Shown here: positions 8,535 through 17,616 of the stretch, in pieces
How the letters are laid out: each line of letters opens with the position of its first letter
How positions within the stretch are numbered: position 1 is the first letter of the stretch
Assembly (NCBI RefSeq): GCF_024721315.2
Contig: NZ_JANFAK020000053.1
Coordinates: 1-49,546 of the forward strand
Source: Streptomyces sp. Isolate_45
GTDB lineage: Bacteria > Actinomycetota > Actinomycetes > Streptomycetales > Streptomycetaceae
DNA: 49,546 bases
Direction: 5' to 3'
Translations under genes and position numbers: made by a program
The notes under the pieces: model-generated
What the model was told of the DNA's origin: nothing
The model's database searches: none
What the model saw: the letters and a program-made list of their open reading frames with translations, nothing else

Positions 8535-9002
8535 ATGACGCAGCGTGTGGACCTCGCGACGGTAATGGACCGGTTGGCCATCGACGAGGTGGTCTCGGGG
8601 TACGCGGTCGCCGTAGACGACGGCGACTGGGAGGCCTACCGGGCCCTGTTCGCGCCCGGCGGCCGGGCCGACTACAGCGCGGCGGGCGGGGTGGCGGGCC
8701 CGGCCGCGGAGGTCGCGGACTGGCTCGCCGAGACGATGAAGCTGTTCCCGGTGCGCCAGCACCTCATCGTGAACCGGCTGGTGCGGCTGGAGGACGAGGG
8801 CGGGGGCCCGGGGGACGTGGCGCGGGTCCGGGCGGACTTCCTCAATCCGATGCGGCTCGCGGGCGCGGACTTCGACGGCACCGTGACCGCCCCCAACTTC
8901 GTCGCCGCGGGCCGCTACACCTTCACTCTGGCCCGTACCCGGGACGGCTGGCGGCTGACCGGGGTCACCGTGCACGAGAAGTGGCGCCACGTGTCGGCCT
9001 GA
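8535..9002 (+). CDS. SnoaL/NTF2-like protein
   Basis: 155 residues with the cone-fold pattern of SnoaL_4 proteins: an N-terminal helix IDEVVSGYAVAVDDGDWEAYRALFAPGG, a conserved middle with H84-type histidine (FPVRQHLIVNRLV), and C-terminal strands ending DGWRLTGVTVHEKW. Members include ring cyclases, dehydratases and many uncharacterised binding proteins. No cluster context points to a substrate. lnt starts 47 bases after the stop, so co-transcription is possible. Confidence 0.8.
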   Translation: MTQRVDLATVMDRLAIDEVVSGYAVAVDDGDWEAYRALFAPGGRADYSAAGGVAGPAAEVADWLAETMKLFPVRQHLIVNRLVRLEDEGGGPGDVARVRADFLNPMRLAGADFDGTVTAPNFVAAGRYTFTLARTRDGWRLTGVTVHEKWRHVSA

Positions 9003-9049
9003 GCCGCGCCCCGCCCGATGCCGTCCCACACTGGAAGCGGAGGCGCCTG

Positions 9050-10594
9050 ATGCTCACGAAGCGGACCCGGTGGGGGCGCGCGGCGGCCGCGGTGGCCGCC
9101 GGCGCGCTGCCCTGTCTCGCCTTCCCGGCCCCGGCGCTGTGGTGGTTCGCGTACGTCGCCCTCGTGCCCTGGATGCTGCTGCTGCGGTCGGCCCCCACCG
9201 GGCGGCGGGCCGCGCTGGAGGGCTGGCTGGGGGGCGCGGGGTTCATCGTGGCGGTGCACCACTGGCTGCTGCCGAGCCTGCACGTGTTCCTGATCCCGTT
9301 GGCCGCGCTGCTCGGCGTGCTCTGGATCCCCTGGGCCCTGCTGGTGCGGGAGCTGCTCGGCGGGGCGCCCGCGCGGGGTCGGGCGGCGGCCGCGTTGGTC
9401 GTCGTACCGGCGGGCTGGCTGCTGTCGGAGCTGGTCCGGTCCTGGCAGGGGCTGGGCGGGCCGTGGGGGCTGCTGGGGGCCAGCCAGTGGCAGGTGCCGC
9501 CGGCGCTGCTGCTGGCCTCGGTGGGCGGCGTGTGGCTGGTGAGCCTGTTGGTGGTGGCCGTCAACTGCGCGCTGGTGCTGTTGATCGCGGTTCCGGGGGC
9601 GCGGGCCCCCGCGGTCGCCGGGGTGGCGGGCTGCGCGGTGCTGACGGGGGCCGTGTGGCTGTGGCTGCCGCGCCCGGAGCTGACGGGCGTCCTGCGGGTC
9701 GCGGTCGTGCAGCCGGGTCCGGTGGGCGGGGCGGACGGCGCGGAGCGGCGGTTCGACGCGGAGGAGCGGCTGACGCTGGGCCTCGTCGGCGCCCGCCCGG
9801 ACCTGGTGGTTTGGGGGGAGAGCAGTGTGGGCGCGGACCTCGCGGCCCGGCCCGACCTGTCGCGCCGGCTGGCGGAGCTGGCCGCGCGGACCGGGGCGCC
9901 GCTGCTGGTCAACGTGGACGCCCGCCGGTCGGACCGGCCGGGGATCTACAAGAGCTCGCTGCTGATCGGGCCCGAGGGGCCCACCGGGGAGCGCTACGAC
10001 AAGATGCGGCTGGTCCCCTTCGGCGAGTACGTGCCGGCCCGGTCGGTGCTGGGTTGGGCCACCTCGGTCGGTAAGGCGGCGGGTGAGGACCGGATGCGCG
10101 GCGCCGCACCGGTGGTCATGGACCTGCCCGGAGGGCTGCGCGTCGGGCCGCTGGTGTGCTTCGAGTCGGCCTTCCCCGACATGAGTCGGCACCTGGCCCG
10201 CGAGGGGGCGGCGCTGATCGTGGCTCAATCGGCGACCTCGACGTTCCAGGAGAGCTGGGCGCCGGCCCAGCACGCCTCGCTCGCGGCCCTGCGGGCGGCC
10301 GAGACCGGCCGCCCGGTGGTGCACGCGACCCTGACCGGGGTCAGCGTGGTCCACGGCCCGTCGGGCCGCCGGATCGGCCCGGCCCTGCCCGCGTCGACGG
10401 CCGGGGCGGCGGCGGTGTACGAGGTGCCGCTCGCCGGCGGCACGACCGTCTACGCCCGCTTCGGGAACTGGCCCACCGGGGCCGCCCTGGTCGTGCTGCT
10501 GGTGTACTGCGCGGCGCGTACGGCCCGGGCGGTCAGGTCCGGGAGGCCTGCTCCAGAGCCGTCAGGACCACCCGCTCGCACAGCTCGTGGGTGA
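9050..10594 (+). CDS. lnt: Apolipoprotein N-acyltransferase
   Basis: 514 residues: about seven hydrophobic segments to residue 205, then a nitrilase domain. The Glu-Lys-Cys triad is visible as WGESS (E257), YDKMRLVPFGEYVP (K318) and VCFES (C370). Lnt transfers the third acyl chain to the N-terminal cysteine of lipoproteins, and the window has several lipoproteins (1, 11630, 13717). The ATG at 9050 has GCGGAGG 6 bases upstream; the frame stays open above it into the preceding gene's tail. Its last 62 bases overlap the convergent oxidoreductase gene. Confidence 0.92.
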   Translation: MLTKRTRWGRAAAAVAAGALPCLAFPAPALWWFAYVALVPWMLLLRSAPTGRRAALEGWLGGAGFIVAVHHWLLPSLHVFLIPLAALLGVLWIPWALLVRELLGGAPARGRAAAALVVVPAGWLLSELVRSWQGLGGPWGLLGASQWQVPPALLLASVGGVWLVSLLVVAVNCALVLLIAVPGARAPAVAGVAGCAVLTGAVWLWLPRPELTGVLRVAVVQPGPVGGADGAERRFDAEERLTLGLVGARPDLVVWGESSVGADLAARPDLSRRLAELAARTGAPLLVNVDARRSDRPGIYKSSLLIGPEGPTGERYDKMRLVPFGEYVPARSVLGWATSVGKAAGEDRMRGAAPVVMDLPGGLRVGPLVCFESAFPDMSRHLAREGAALIVAQSATSTFQESWAPAQHASLAALRAAETGRPVVHATLTGVSVVHGPSGRRIGPALPASTAGAAAVYEVPLAGGTTVYARFGNWPTGAALVVLLVYCAARTARAVRSGRPAPEPSGPPARTARG

Positions 10595-11444
10595 GCAGGG
10601 CGTCCCGTGCGCTCAGCGTCCGGCCGGTCTCCACCGCCTCCAGGAAGGTGTCGACGACCTGCTCGATCCCGCGCTGGCGGGCCACGGACACCCAGTCGCC
10701 GCGCCGCCGGACCGTGGGCTGGCCCTTGTGGTCGATGATCTCGGCGAGGTTGACGACCTGGCGCTTGGAGTCCTGTCCGGACACCTCCAGGACCTCCTCG
10801 GTGGATCCGGAGAGCCGGTTCATGATGCCGAGGGCGGTGAACCCGTCGCCCGACATCTGGAGGACGACCTGGTGCATCAGCCCGTCGCGGACCACGGCCC
10901 GGACGTCGATGTGGTCGGCCTCGCCCGGTAGCAGGAAGCGCAGCGTGTCGACGACGTGGATGAAGTCGTCGAGGACCAGGGTGCGCGGGTCCTCGGGGAG
11001 TCCGACCCGGTTCTTCTGGAGGACGATCAGCTCGCGCGGGTGGTCGGCGCACTGCGCGTAGCCGGGCGCGTAGCGGCGGTTGAAGCCGACGAAGAGGGTG
11101 ACCCCTCGTTCCTCGGCCAGTTCCACCAGGTGCCGTGACGCGTCGAACTCGTAGGCCAGCGGCTTGTCCACGTACGTCGGCACGCCGGCCTCCAGCAGCC
11201 GTGCGACGATCTCCGGGTGGGCGGCGGTCGGGGCGTGCACGAAGGCGGCGTCGAGGCCCTGGGCGAGCAGGGAGTCGAGCGTGGTGTGCCGCCGCTCGGC
11301 GGGGACGCGGTGGAGTGCGCCGATCCGCTCCAGCGTGGCGGGAGTCCGGGTCTGCAGGTGCAGCTCGATACCGGGGCGGGTGGTGAGGACCGGCAGGTAC
11401 GCCTTCTGGGCGATGTCTCCGAGTCCGATGACGCCGACCTTCAC
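10533..11444 (-). CDS. Gfo/Idh/MocA family oxidoreductase
   Basis: 303 residues. The N-terminal Rossmann fold begins VGVIGLGDIAQKAYLP (GxGxxG-type loop), with VHAPTAAHPEIVARLLEAGVPTYVDKPLA carrying the family EKP-like DKP lysine motif. The C-terminal part is the sheet domain. Members oxidise or reduce sugars and inositols with NAD(P). The GTG start at 11444 follows GGAGG at a 7-base distance. No sugar-metabolism neighbours are present, so the substrate is unknown. The 3' end overlaps lnt tail to tail. Confidence 0.88.
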   Translation of the reverse strand: MKVGVIGLGDIAQKAYLPVLTTRPGIELHLQTRTPATLERIGALHRVPAERRHTTLDSLLAQGLDAAFVHAPTAAHPEIVARLLEAGVPTYVDKPLAYEFDASRHLVELAEERGVTLFVGFNRRYAPGYAQCADHPRELIVLQKNRVGLPEDPRTLVLDDFIHVVDTLRFLLPGEADHIDVRAVVRDGLMHQVVLQMSGDGFTALGIMNRLSGSTEEVLEVSGQDSKRQVVNLAEIIDHKGQPTVRRRGDWVSVARQRGIEQVVDTFLEAVETGRTLSARDALLTHELCERVVLTALEQASRT

Positions 11445-11629
11445 CGGCAGCCTCCAGGTGTGTTCCTTGTGGGAGGCCCGAGCTTAATCGCCGGCGCGGC
11501 GGTCCGTGGTCGGGGCGGGGTCGGGGTCGGGGCGGGGGTCGGGCCCGGTCCGGCCGGCCGTCACCCGTGCGGGGGCATTATGCGTCCAGGGTTTTCGCAA
11601 CGGGGTCCTGGCACAGCAGAGTTGCGCGG

Positions 11630-12169
11630 GTGCATCCAACCCGAACCTCTACGAAACTGCTGCTGGGAGTGGCCTGTGCCGTCTCGGCCGTCTCCGGTTG
11701 TGTGAATGTGACGCCGGCGCCGATGCGCCCGGATTCGGCGCCCTCGACCGGACTGCCGCCGCGGCACGGGCCGCGCGGCGGGCCGGGAACCCTGCCGGTG
11801 GTCGTCCAGGCGCCCGCCCTGGAGGCGCTGCGGACGGTGCCGGGGCGGAGCGCCGCGCACCCTTCCGAACCGGCCGCCCCCCACCGGGCGACGACGGCGC
11901 ACAGCGGGTCCGCGGCGGCGCCGACCGCGCGCCGGGAGGTGGTGCCGCCCGTCCCCGACATCCCGGAGCCGCCGAAGCCCGTGCGGCACGCCGAGGAGCC
12001 CACCGAGGCCCGCCCGCACCCGGTGCGGCCCGGCGCGCGGGTTCCGCGCGAGCTGGTGCGGGAGCTGCCGGTCCGGCCGGCCGACGTGTGCGCGCTGGGC
12101 CGCCGGCACGGGCGCTGGCACCCGGACAGCCCCGAGGCCCGCATCTGCGCGGGCGTCCACGGCGGCTGA
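11630..12169 (+). CDS. Proline-rich putative lipoprotein
   Basis: 179 residues from a GTG. The N-terminus is a lipoprotein signal: basic HPTRTSTK, hydrophobic LLLGVACAVSAVSG, and the lipid-modified C24 in the box AVSGC. The mature part is rich in Pro, Arg and Ala with no recognisable domain, then ends with a more conserved-looking tail that holds two cysteines (PADVCALGRRHGRW and SPEARICAGVHGG), which could form a disulfide outside the cell. The start is uncertain because the ribosome site is weak. Confidence 0.65.
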   Translation: MHPTRTSTKLLLGVACAVSAVSGCVNVTPAPMRPDSAPSTGLPPRHGPRGGPGTLPVVVQAPALEALRTVPGRSAAHPSEPAAPHRATTAHSGSAAAPTARREVVPPVPDIPEPPKPVRHAEEPTEARPHPVRPGARVPRELVRELPVRPADVCALGRRHGRWHPDSPEARICAGVHGG

Positions 12170-12261
12170 CCACGACGGCCGGCCACGGCACCGCCGCACG
12201 GACGGTGGCGGCGGGTACGGACGACGTACGAGGGCCCCGGCGAGCGGCGCGACGACGGGCC

Positions 12262-12855
12262 CTACGGGGACTGTTCGGGGAACGGCCGGTGGGGCGTGCC
12301 CGGCTCCGCGGCCAGGCGGCGCTCCAGCCGGGCGATGGCGGCCCGCACCCCGTTGCCGTACCCGTCGTCGGACAGGGCCCCGGTGGCGGCGCGGGCCCGT
12401 GCCAGGTGCACCCGGGCCGCATCGGGGCGCCGGAGCTTGACGTAGTCGACCGCCAGGCTCAGGTGCAGCGAGGGGTAGAAGACGCGTACCGCCCGCTGCG
12501 GCTCGCGTCGCCGCGGCCCGTCCCCGGGGCGCCGGGCGGGAAGCGCGTCGCCCTCCCGGCCCGCGAGCCCGTCGGTCGTAGGTCCGTCGGTCGCGGATCC
12601 GTCGGCGGTGAGTCCGTCGGCGACGGTCAGGGCGCGCAGGTCCCAGGCCAGTTCGTCGGCGGGGTCGTCCTGGGCGTCGGCCATGTAGTGCGCCAGGGTG
12701 CACCGGTGGAGGGAGTCGCCGTCCTCGCCGATCTCGGACCAGATCTCCCCGAGCCGGTTGCGGGCCTCCTCGCGGTCGCCGGCGTGCAGCAGGATGACCG
12801 CTTGGCCGATCCTCGTCATGACGGCGTCCTCCGACGCCTCCTGCTGCTCCGTCAA
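12262..12855 (-). CDS. TPR-like helical protein
   Basis: 197 residues. Two helical blocks, residues 5-75 (IGQAVILLHAGDREEARNRL) and about 125-185 (LHLSLAVDYVKLRRPDAARVHLARARAA), look like tetratricopeptide helix pairs; they are joined by a Gly/Asp/Arg-rich linker that contains repeats of the type DGxTADG. It is probably a cytoplasmic scaffold or regulator. A second ATG 12 codons in is an alternative start. The gene is upstream of ung on the minus strand with a terminator between, so they are not likely one operon. Confidence 0.65.
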   Translation of the reverse strand: MTEQQEASEDAVMTRIGQAVILLHAGDREEARNRLGEIWSEIGEDGDSLHRCTLAHYMADAQDDPADELAWDLRALTVADGLTADGSATDGPTTDGLAGREGDALPARRPGDGPRRREPQRAVRVFYPSLHLSLAVDYVKLRRPDAARVHLARARAATGALSDDGYGNGVRAAIARLERRLAAEPGTPHRPFPEQSP

Positions 12856-12924
12856 CGCGGCCTCCGGCTTGCTCCGCAGACCTGGTACGGCCTGATCACA
12901 AGAAGCTAACCGGAGGCACCCCCT

Positions 12925-12952
12925 CTGACGCCGAGGCGCGGGGTGGCGTCAG
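12925..12952 (-). terminator. Hairpin at the ung stop
   Basis: CTGACGCC (12925-12932) pairs with GGCGTCAG (12945-12952) around a GC-rich loop; the right arm includes the ung stop codon. Confidence 0.6.
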
Positions 12953-13626
12953 CCCAGGTCGGGGATGCGCCAGTCGATCGGCTCATGTCCCTGGGCGGCG
13001 ACGGCCTCGTTGATCTGCGTGAAGGGCCGGGAACCGAAGAACTTCTTGGCGGACAGCGGCGAGGGGTGGGCGCCCTTGACGATGACGTGCCGCTCCTCGT
13101 CGATGAGCGGGATCTTCTTCTGGGCGTAGGCGCCCCAGAGGACGAAGACGACCGGGTCGGGGCGCTCGGACACCGCGCGGATCACGGCGTCGGTGAACTT
13201 CTCCCAGCCCTTGCCCTTGTGCGAGTTGGGCTCGGCCTCGCGGACCGTGAGAACGGCGTTGAGGAGCAGGACGCCCTGCTCGGCCCACGGCATCAGGTAC
13301 CCGTTGTCGGGGACGGGGAGGCCGAGCTCCTCCTTCATCTCCTTGTAGATGTTGCGCAGCGAGGGCGGGGTCCTGACCCCGGGCTGCACGGAGAAGCACA
13401 GGCCGTGGCCCTGGCCGGCGCCGTGGTAGGGGTCCTGGCCGAGGACCAGGACCTTCACCTTGTCGAACGGCGTGGCATCCAGGGCCGCGAAGACCTGCTC
13501 GCGGGGCGGGTAGACCGGCCCGTTCGCCCGTTCCTTCTCGACGAACTCGGTGAGTTCCTTGAAGTAGGGCTGCTCCAGCTCCCCGCCGAGAGCGGGGAGC
13601 CAGGACTCGGGCAGCATCTGGGTCAC
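12949..13626 (-). CDS. ung: Uracil-DNA glycosylase, family 1
   Basis: 225 residues from the GTG at 13626, which has GGAGG 8 bases upstream; the ATG ten codons further up lacks such a site. The enzyme excises uracil from DNA. The water-activating motif GQDPYHG gives D65 and H68, LLNAVLTV forms the uracil-pocket strand, and HPSPLSA provides the catalytic H187 and the minor-groove intercalation loop. Length and motifs are standard for bacterial Ung. Confidence 0.95.
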   Translation of the reverse strand: MTQMLPESWLPALGGELEQPYFKELTEFVEKERANGPVYPPREQVFAALDATPFDKVKVLVLGQDPYHGAGQGHGLCFSVQPGVRTPPSLRNIYKEMKEELGLPVPDNGYLMPWAEQGVLLLNAVLTVREAEPNSHKGKGWEKFTDAVIRAVSERPDPVVFVLWGAYAQKKIPLIDEERHVIVKGAHPSPLSAKKFFGSRPFTQINEAVAAQGHEPIDWRIPDLG

Positions 13627-13716
13627 GTCGACAACCTCCGGTACAAGTTCGTGCAACTGCTCAAGAACCTACCGGGGGCCACTGACATCACCGCGACCCG
13701 GATGCCCGCCCGTCCG

Positions 13717-15300
13717 CTACCAGCTGGTCTTGCGGTACAGCTCCCACATCTGCATGGCGGTCTGCGGGTCGAGGGCCCGCTCGGCGCCGGCGATGTCCTC
13801 GCGGGCTCCTACGTACAGCTTGCCCTGCCACAGGGGCAGCAGGCGGACGTCCTGGGCGAAGATCTGCTGGGCGCGCTCGAACTCCTTGACGCCGGCCGAG
13901 CGGTCGCCCTCGCGGCGGGACTTGGGCAGGACCTCGTTGAGGACGTCGGCCGGCTCGTACGGGGTGCCGACCGCGTTGTCCTTGCCGACGAACGGCGCGA
14001 TGAAGTTGTCCGGGTCCGGGAAGTCGGGGAACCAACCGCGGCCGAAGACCGGGTACTCGCGGTTCTTGTAGCCCTCCTGGAACTCCTTCCAGGGCTTGCC
14101 GCGCAGGGTGACCCTGAAGAGGTTGGTCTCGTCCAGCTGGCGCTTGATCTCGGTGAACTCGTCCGCGGTCGAGGCGCCGTAGCGGTCCGTGGTGTACCAG
14201 AACGTCAGGTCGACCGGCTGGGTGATCCCGCCGTCCTTGAGGATCTTCTTGGCCTTGGCGACGTCGGGCTGGCCGTACAGGTCGTAGAACGGCGTCTTGT
14301 GGCCGACGACGCCCTTGGGGACCATCGAGTACAGCGGTTCGGCCGTGCCCTGGTAGACCTTGGAGACGATCGCGCCGCGGTCGAGGATCTGGGCGATGGC
14401 CTGGCGCACCGGCAGCTTGTTGACCTGCGGGTCCTGGGGGTTGAAGACCAGGTAGCGGATCTCGGCGCCGACGTTCTCGACGACCTGGACGCCCGCGTTG
14501 TGGGACTCGGGGGTCTGGAGGTCCTTGATCTCCGTGGCGGACAGGCCTCGGTAGGTCGCGTCGATCTCCTTGCCCTTGAGCGCGGCGACCATCTTCTTGG
14601 AGTCGGAGAAGTAGCGGATCGTCACGCCGTCGTTGCGGCGGTCGGCGAAGCCCGCGTAGGTCTCGTTGCGGCCGAGGACCGCCTCGCCGCCCTCTTTGTA
14701 CGAGTCGAGGACGTAGGGGCCGGAGCCGGTGACCTTGCCGTCGTCCCGCACCTTGTCGGCGGGGTACTCCCCCGGCGCGACGAGCGAGGCGGCGGGCGAG
14801 CCGAGCACGTACGGGAAGGTCGCGTCGGAGGCCTTCAGGTGGAAGACGACGGTGAGGGCGTCCGGGGTCTCGATCTTGTCGAGGCTGTTGAAGAGCCCGC
14901 TGGGACCGAACTTGTGGTTGATCTTCCGAATGCGGTCGAGGGAGTGCTTGACGGCCTTGGCGTCGAGCGTCTCGCCGTTGGAGAACTTCAGGCCCTTGCG
15001 CAGGGTGCAGCGATAGGACTGGTTCGCCGAGTCGGTGAACTCGCAGTTCTGGGCGGCGTCCGGCTGGGGCCTGGTGCTGCCCGTGGGGAACGCCAGAAGG
15101 GTCTGGTAGATGTTCCGGTACAGCTCCCAGGAACCGTCCCAGGCCGCGGCGGGGTCGAGGTGGCTCGGCGCACTCGTCGTGCCGACGACGATCCTCTTGG
15201 CGCCGTCACCACCCTCGTCCGAGAACAGACCGCACCCGGCGAGCAGGGATATGGACGCAAGGGCCGCAGTGATCCGCAGGCATCTGGTCCGGTTGAACAC
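13717..15300 (-). CDS. Peptide/nickel-type solute-binding lipoprotein
   Basis: 527 residues, SBP family 5 (OppA/DppA type). The signal ends in the lipobox LLAGC (C23). Typical segments are LDPAAAWDGSWELYRNIYQTLLAF, LRKGLKFSNGETLDAKAVKHSLDRI and YSDSKKM-like loops. These proteins deliver peptides or similar ligands to an ABC importer. The second GTG (15300) has the GAGGAG site 7 bases upstream, whereas the first (15306) is too close to it. No permease or ATPase gene is next to it, so it is an orphan receptor. Confidence 0.88.
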   Translation of the reverse strand: MFNRTRCLRITAALASISLLAGCGLFSDEGGDGAKRIVVGTTSAPSHLDPAAAWDGSWELYRNIYQTLLAFPTGSTRPQPDAAQNCEFTDSANQSYRCTLRKGLKFSNGETLDAKAVKHSLDRIRKINHKFGPSGLFNSLDKIETPDALTVVFHLKASDATFPYVLGSPAASLVAPGEYPADKVRDDGKVTGSGPYVLDSYKEGGEAVLGRNETYAGFADRRNDGVTIRYFSDSKKMVAALKGKEIDATYRGLSATEIKDLQTPESHNAGVQVVENVGAEIRYLVFNPQDPQVNKLPVRQAIAQILDRGAIVSKVYQGTAEPLYSMVPKGVVGHKTPFYDLYGQPDVAKAKKILKDGGITQPVDLTFWYTTDRYGASTADEFTEIKRQLDETNLFRVTLRGKPWKEFQEGYKNREYPVFGRGWFPDFPDPDNFIAPFVGKDNAVGTPYEPADVLNEVLPKSRREGDRSAGVKEFERAQQIFAQDVRLLPLWQGKLYVGAREDIAGAERALDPQTAMQMWELYRKTSW

Positions 15301-15334
15301 GTGCACGCTCCTCGATCAGCCAGGGATGCGGCAG

Positions 15335-15362
15335 ACCCTACCGCAGTGCATCACAAATCCAA
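15335..15362 (-). promoter_or_regulatory. Promoter of the solute-binding protein gene
   Basis: On the minus strand TTGGAT (rc 15357-15362), 16 bases, then TAGGGT (rc 15335-15340), which fits a housekeeping sigma factor. It precedes the GTG at 15300 by 34 bases. Confidence 0.6.
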
Positions 15363-15408
15363 GGGGTAGGTTTCGTGAGGCACTTGACCGATTTCATGCA
15401 CATTCGGT

Positions 15409-15441
15409 ACGCATTTGCCTCCTCGGGGGAGGCAAATGCGT
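15409..15441. terminator. 14-bp perfect hairpin after the SDR operon
   Basis: ACGCATTTGCCTCC (15409-15422) pairs exactly with its complement at 15428-15441 across a 5-base loop. It is 11 bases beyond the minus-strand SDR stop. The stem is unusually AT-rich for this genome. Confidence 0.7.
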
Positions 15442-15452
15442 CCGCATACCGG

Positions 15453-16214
15453 TCAGCCGACTCCGGCATTGAGGAAGATTCCCCCGTCAACGACGAGAGT
15501 TTGTCCTGTGATCCATTCCGCTTGTGCAGATGTGAGGAATGCGGCGGCCCCTCCGATGTCCTCCGGCACCCCGAGCCGGCCGAGCGGATAGGCGGCCGCG
15601 GCCTCCTGCTCCCGACCCTCGTAGAGCGCCTGCGCGAACTTCGTCTTCACGACGGCGGGGGCGATCGAGTTCACCCTGACCTGCGGGGCCATCTCGTGCG
15701 CGAGCTGCAGGGTGAGGTTGACCATGGCGGCCTTGCTCATCCCGTAGGCCCCGATGAAGGGCGAGGCGGACACTGCGGCGATGGAGGCGATGTTCACGAT
15801 CGCGCCGCCGTTGTCCTTCTGCCAGGCGTGCCAGGTGCGCTGGGCGAAGCCGAGGGCGGAGATCACGTTGGTTTCGAACACCTTGCGCGCGACGCCGAGG
15901 TCCAGGTCCGCGATCGGCCCGAAGACCGGATTGGTGCCGGCGTTGTTGATCAGGAAGTCGCAGCGGCCGAAGGCCTCCATGGCGCGCTCCACGGCGACGG
16001 CCTGGTGGGCCTCGTCGTGCGCCTTGCCCGCCACGCCGATCACGCGGTCCGCGCCGAGCCGCTCGACGGCCTCCTTGAGCGCGTCCTCGTTGCGTCCCGT
16101 GATGCAGACCCGGTCGCCGCGGGCCACCAGCGCCTCGGCGATCCCGTATCCGATGCCCCGGCTCGCGCCGGTGACCAGCGCGGCCTTGCCGCTGTCGATG
16201 CCGTTGTAGGTCAT
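15453..16214 (-). CDS. SDR family oxidoreductase
   Basis: 253 residues, classical short-chain dehydrogenase/reductase. Cofactor loop TGASRGIG (15-22), NNAG (90-93), catalytic S144 region NIASIAAVS, and Y157-GMS-K161. The C-terminus ends GQTLVVDGG. It reduces or oxidises a carbonyl/hydroxyl pair with NAD(P); the substrate is unknown. It is the second gene of an operon with the FabG-like SDR, 28 bases downstream of it. Confidence 0.9.
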   Translation of the reverse strand: MTYNGIDSGKAALVTGASRGIGYGIAEALVARGDRVCITGRNEDALKEAVERLGADRVIGVAGKAHDEAHQAVAVERAMEAFGRCDFLINNAGTNPVFGPIADLDLGVARKVFETNVISALGFAQRTWHAWQKDNGGAIVNIASIAAVSASPFIGAYGMSKAAMVNLTLQLAHEMAPQVRVNSIAPAVVKTKFAQALYEGREQEAAAAYPLGRLGVPEDIGGAAAFLTSAQAEWITGQTLVVDGGIFLNAGVG

Positions 16215-16242
16215 GACGTACGCCCTGTCTCTCGTGAGCCGG

Positions 16243-17004
16243 TCAGTTGAGGGGGCCGCCGGCCACGTACAGGACCTGCCCGGAGACGAAGCCCGCGGCC
16301 TCGCCGGTGAAGAAGGCGATGGCGTTGGCGATGTCGTCCGGACGGCCGACGCGCTGCACCGGGATCTGGGTGGCGGCGGCGGTCTGGAACTCCTCGAAGC
16401 CCATGCCGATCCGGGCGGCCGTCTGGGCGGTCATCTCGGTCACGATGAAGCCCGGGGCGACGGCGTTGGCGGTCACGCCGAACTTGCCGAGTTCGAAGGC
16501 GAGGGTCTTCGTGAACCCCTGCAGGCCCGCCTTGGCCGCCGCGTAGTTGGCCTGGCCCCGGTTGCCGAGGGCGGAGCTGCTGGAGAGGTTCACGATGCGG
16601 CCGAACTTGGCCTCCACCATGTACTTCTGACAGGCCCGCGCCATCAGGAACGCACCGCGCAGGTGCACGTTCATGACCGTGTCCCAGTCGGTGTCGCTCA
16701 TCTTGAAGAGCAGGTTGTCGCGGAGCACGCCCGCGTTGTTGACCAGGACGGTCGGGGCGCCGAGGGTGCTCGCGACGCGCTCGACCGCCGCCTCCACCTG
16801 GGCGCTGTCGGACACGTCGCAGCCGACCGCGAGGGCCTTGCCGCCGGCCGCCGTGATCGCCTCCACGGTGTCCTTGCAGGCCGCCTCGTCCAGGTCGAGT
16901 ACGGCGACCGCGCGGCCCTCGGCGGCAAGGCGCAGGGCGGTGGCCGCGCCGATGCCACGGGCCGCCCCGGTCACGATCGCCACGCGCTGCTCGGTGGTGG
17001 ACAT
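16243..17004 (-). CDS. 3-oxoacyl-ACP reductase FabG-like SDR
   Basis: 253 residues. TGAARGIG (12-19), NNAGVLRDNLLFKM (89-102; the RDN turn is typical of FabG), catalytic SSSS at 141-144, Y154-AAA-K158, and the C-terminal VSGQVLYVAGG. The best match is to FabG-type ketoacyl reductases, but with no fatty acid synthesis genes near it, it is probably a paralogue used in a side pathway with the next SDR. The ATG at 17004 has AGGAG 8 bases upstream; the open frame above it has no conserved sequence. Confidence 0.88.
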   Translation of the reverse strand: MSTTEQRVAIVTGAARGIGAATALRLAAEGRAVAVLDLDEAACKDTVEAITAAGGKALAVGCDVSDSAQVEAAVERVASTLGAPTVLVNNAGVLRDNLLFKMSDTDWDTVMNVHLRGAFLMARACQKYMVEAKFGRIVNLSSSSALGNRGQANYAAAKAGLQGFTKTLAFELGKFGVTANAVAPGFIVTEMTAQTAARIGMGFEEFQTAAATQIPVQRVGRPDDIANAIAFFTGEAAGFVSGQVLYVAGGPLN

Positions 17005-17075
17005 GCTGGATCTCCTCGCCGTCGAGAAACGGCCGCCCGGAGGTGAGCAACCGCTTAGTAGCTTCAGCTGAGGAG

Positions 17076-17104
17076 ACGCTAGGAGCCATGGCACCCGGTG
17101 TCAA
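17076..17104 (-). promoter_or_regulatory. Strong housekeeping promoter of the SDR operon
   Basis: Minus strand TTGACA (rc 17099-17104), 17 bases, TAGCGT (rc 17076-17081). The -35 is a perfect consensus. It lies 72 bases before the FabG-like start. Confidence 0.75.
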
Positions 17105-17232
17105 CGGGGGCCCTCGCGACGCGCCCCGCGGGCCACCCGCGAGTGGCTCCCCACCCGGACCCCGGGACGGTTTCCCCGGACGGTCCCGGGCGGGTCCGGA
17201 TCGGGCTCCGGGGCGGGCTCCGGGCGGGCCGG

Positions 17233-17616
17233 TCAGCGGACCAGCAGGTCCAGGAGGCGTTCCACCTCCGCCTCCGGGTCGGCCGTCAGGCCGGTGTGCA
17301 CCGGCCCGGGCTGGACGACCGTACTGCGGGGGGCGATGAGCCAGCGGAACCGCCGACCCGCGTCGCCGTCCGCCGCCTGCCCCGCCCGTTCCCCGCCCGC
17401 GCAGATCCCCTCGACCCCGTACAGGGCCGCCCGGATGCCGGCAACGTCGGCCTCCGGGTCGAGGACGAGGAGCTTCGCCTCGTCGAGGTGGATGCGCGCG
17501 GCCACGTACGAGCGCGCCCGGCAGTAAACGATGACGCCGGCGTTGAAACACTCGCCGCGCTCCATCCTGGGCACCACGCGCACCAGCGCGTACTCGAACA
17601 CGTCCCGCTCGGTCAC
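17233..17616 (-). CDS. DUF3037 protein
   Basis: 127 residues. The N-terminus DVFEYALVRVVPRMERGECFNAGVIVYC is the hallmark of DUF3037; the rest is alpha/beta with ARIHLDEAKLLVLDP. Function unknown. Its GTG start overlaps the TGA stop of the HipA-like kinase gene as GTGA, so translation is coupled and the two products are made together. This gene order (HipA-like then DUF3037) is seen in many bacteria. Confidence 0.85.
   Translation of the reverse strand: MTERDVFEYALVRVVPRMERGECFNAGVIVYCRARSYVAARIHLDEAKLLVLDPEADVAGIRAALYGVEGICAGGERAGQAADGDAGRRFRWLIAPRSTVVQPGPVHTGLTADPEAEVERLLDLLVR

Noticed and set aside
13717..15300. A complete peptide ABC importer
   Set aside because: No permease or ATPase gene adjoins the solute-binding protein; neighbours are ung and SDRs.
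12943..15369. An 808-codon open frame on the plus strand
   Set aside because: It runs antisense across both ung and the solute-binding protein gene, which are clearly real.
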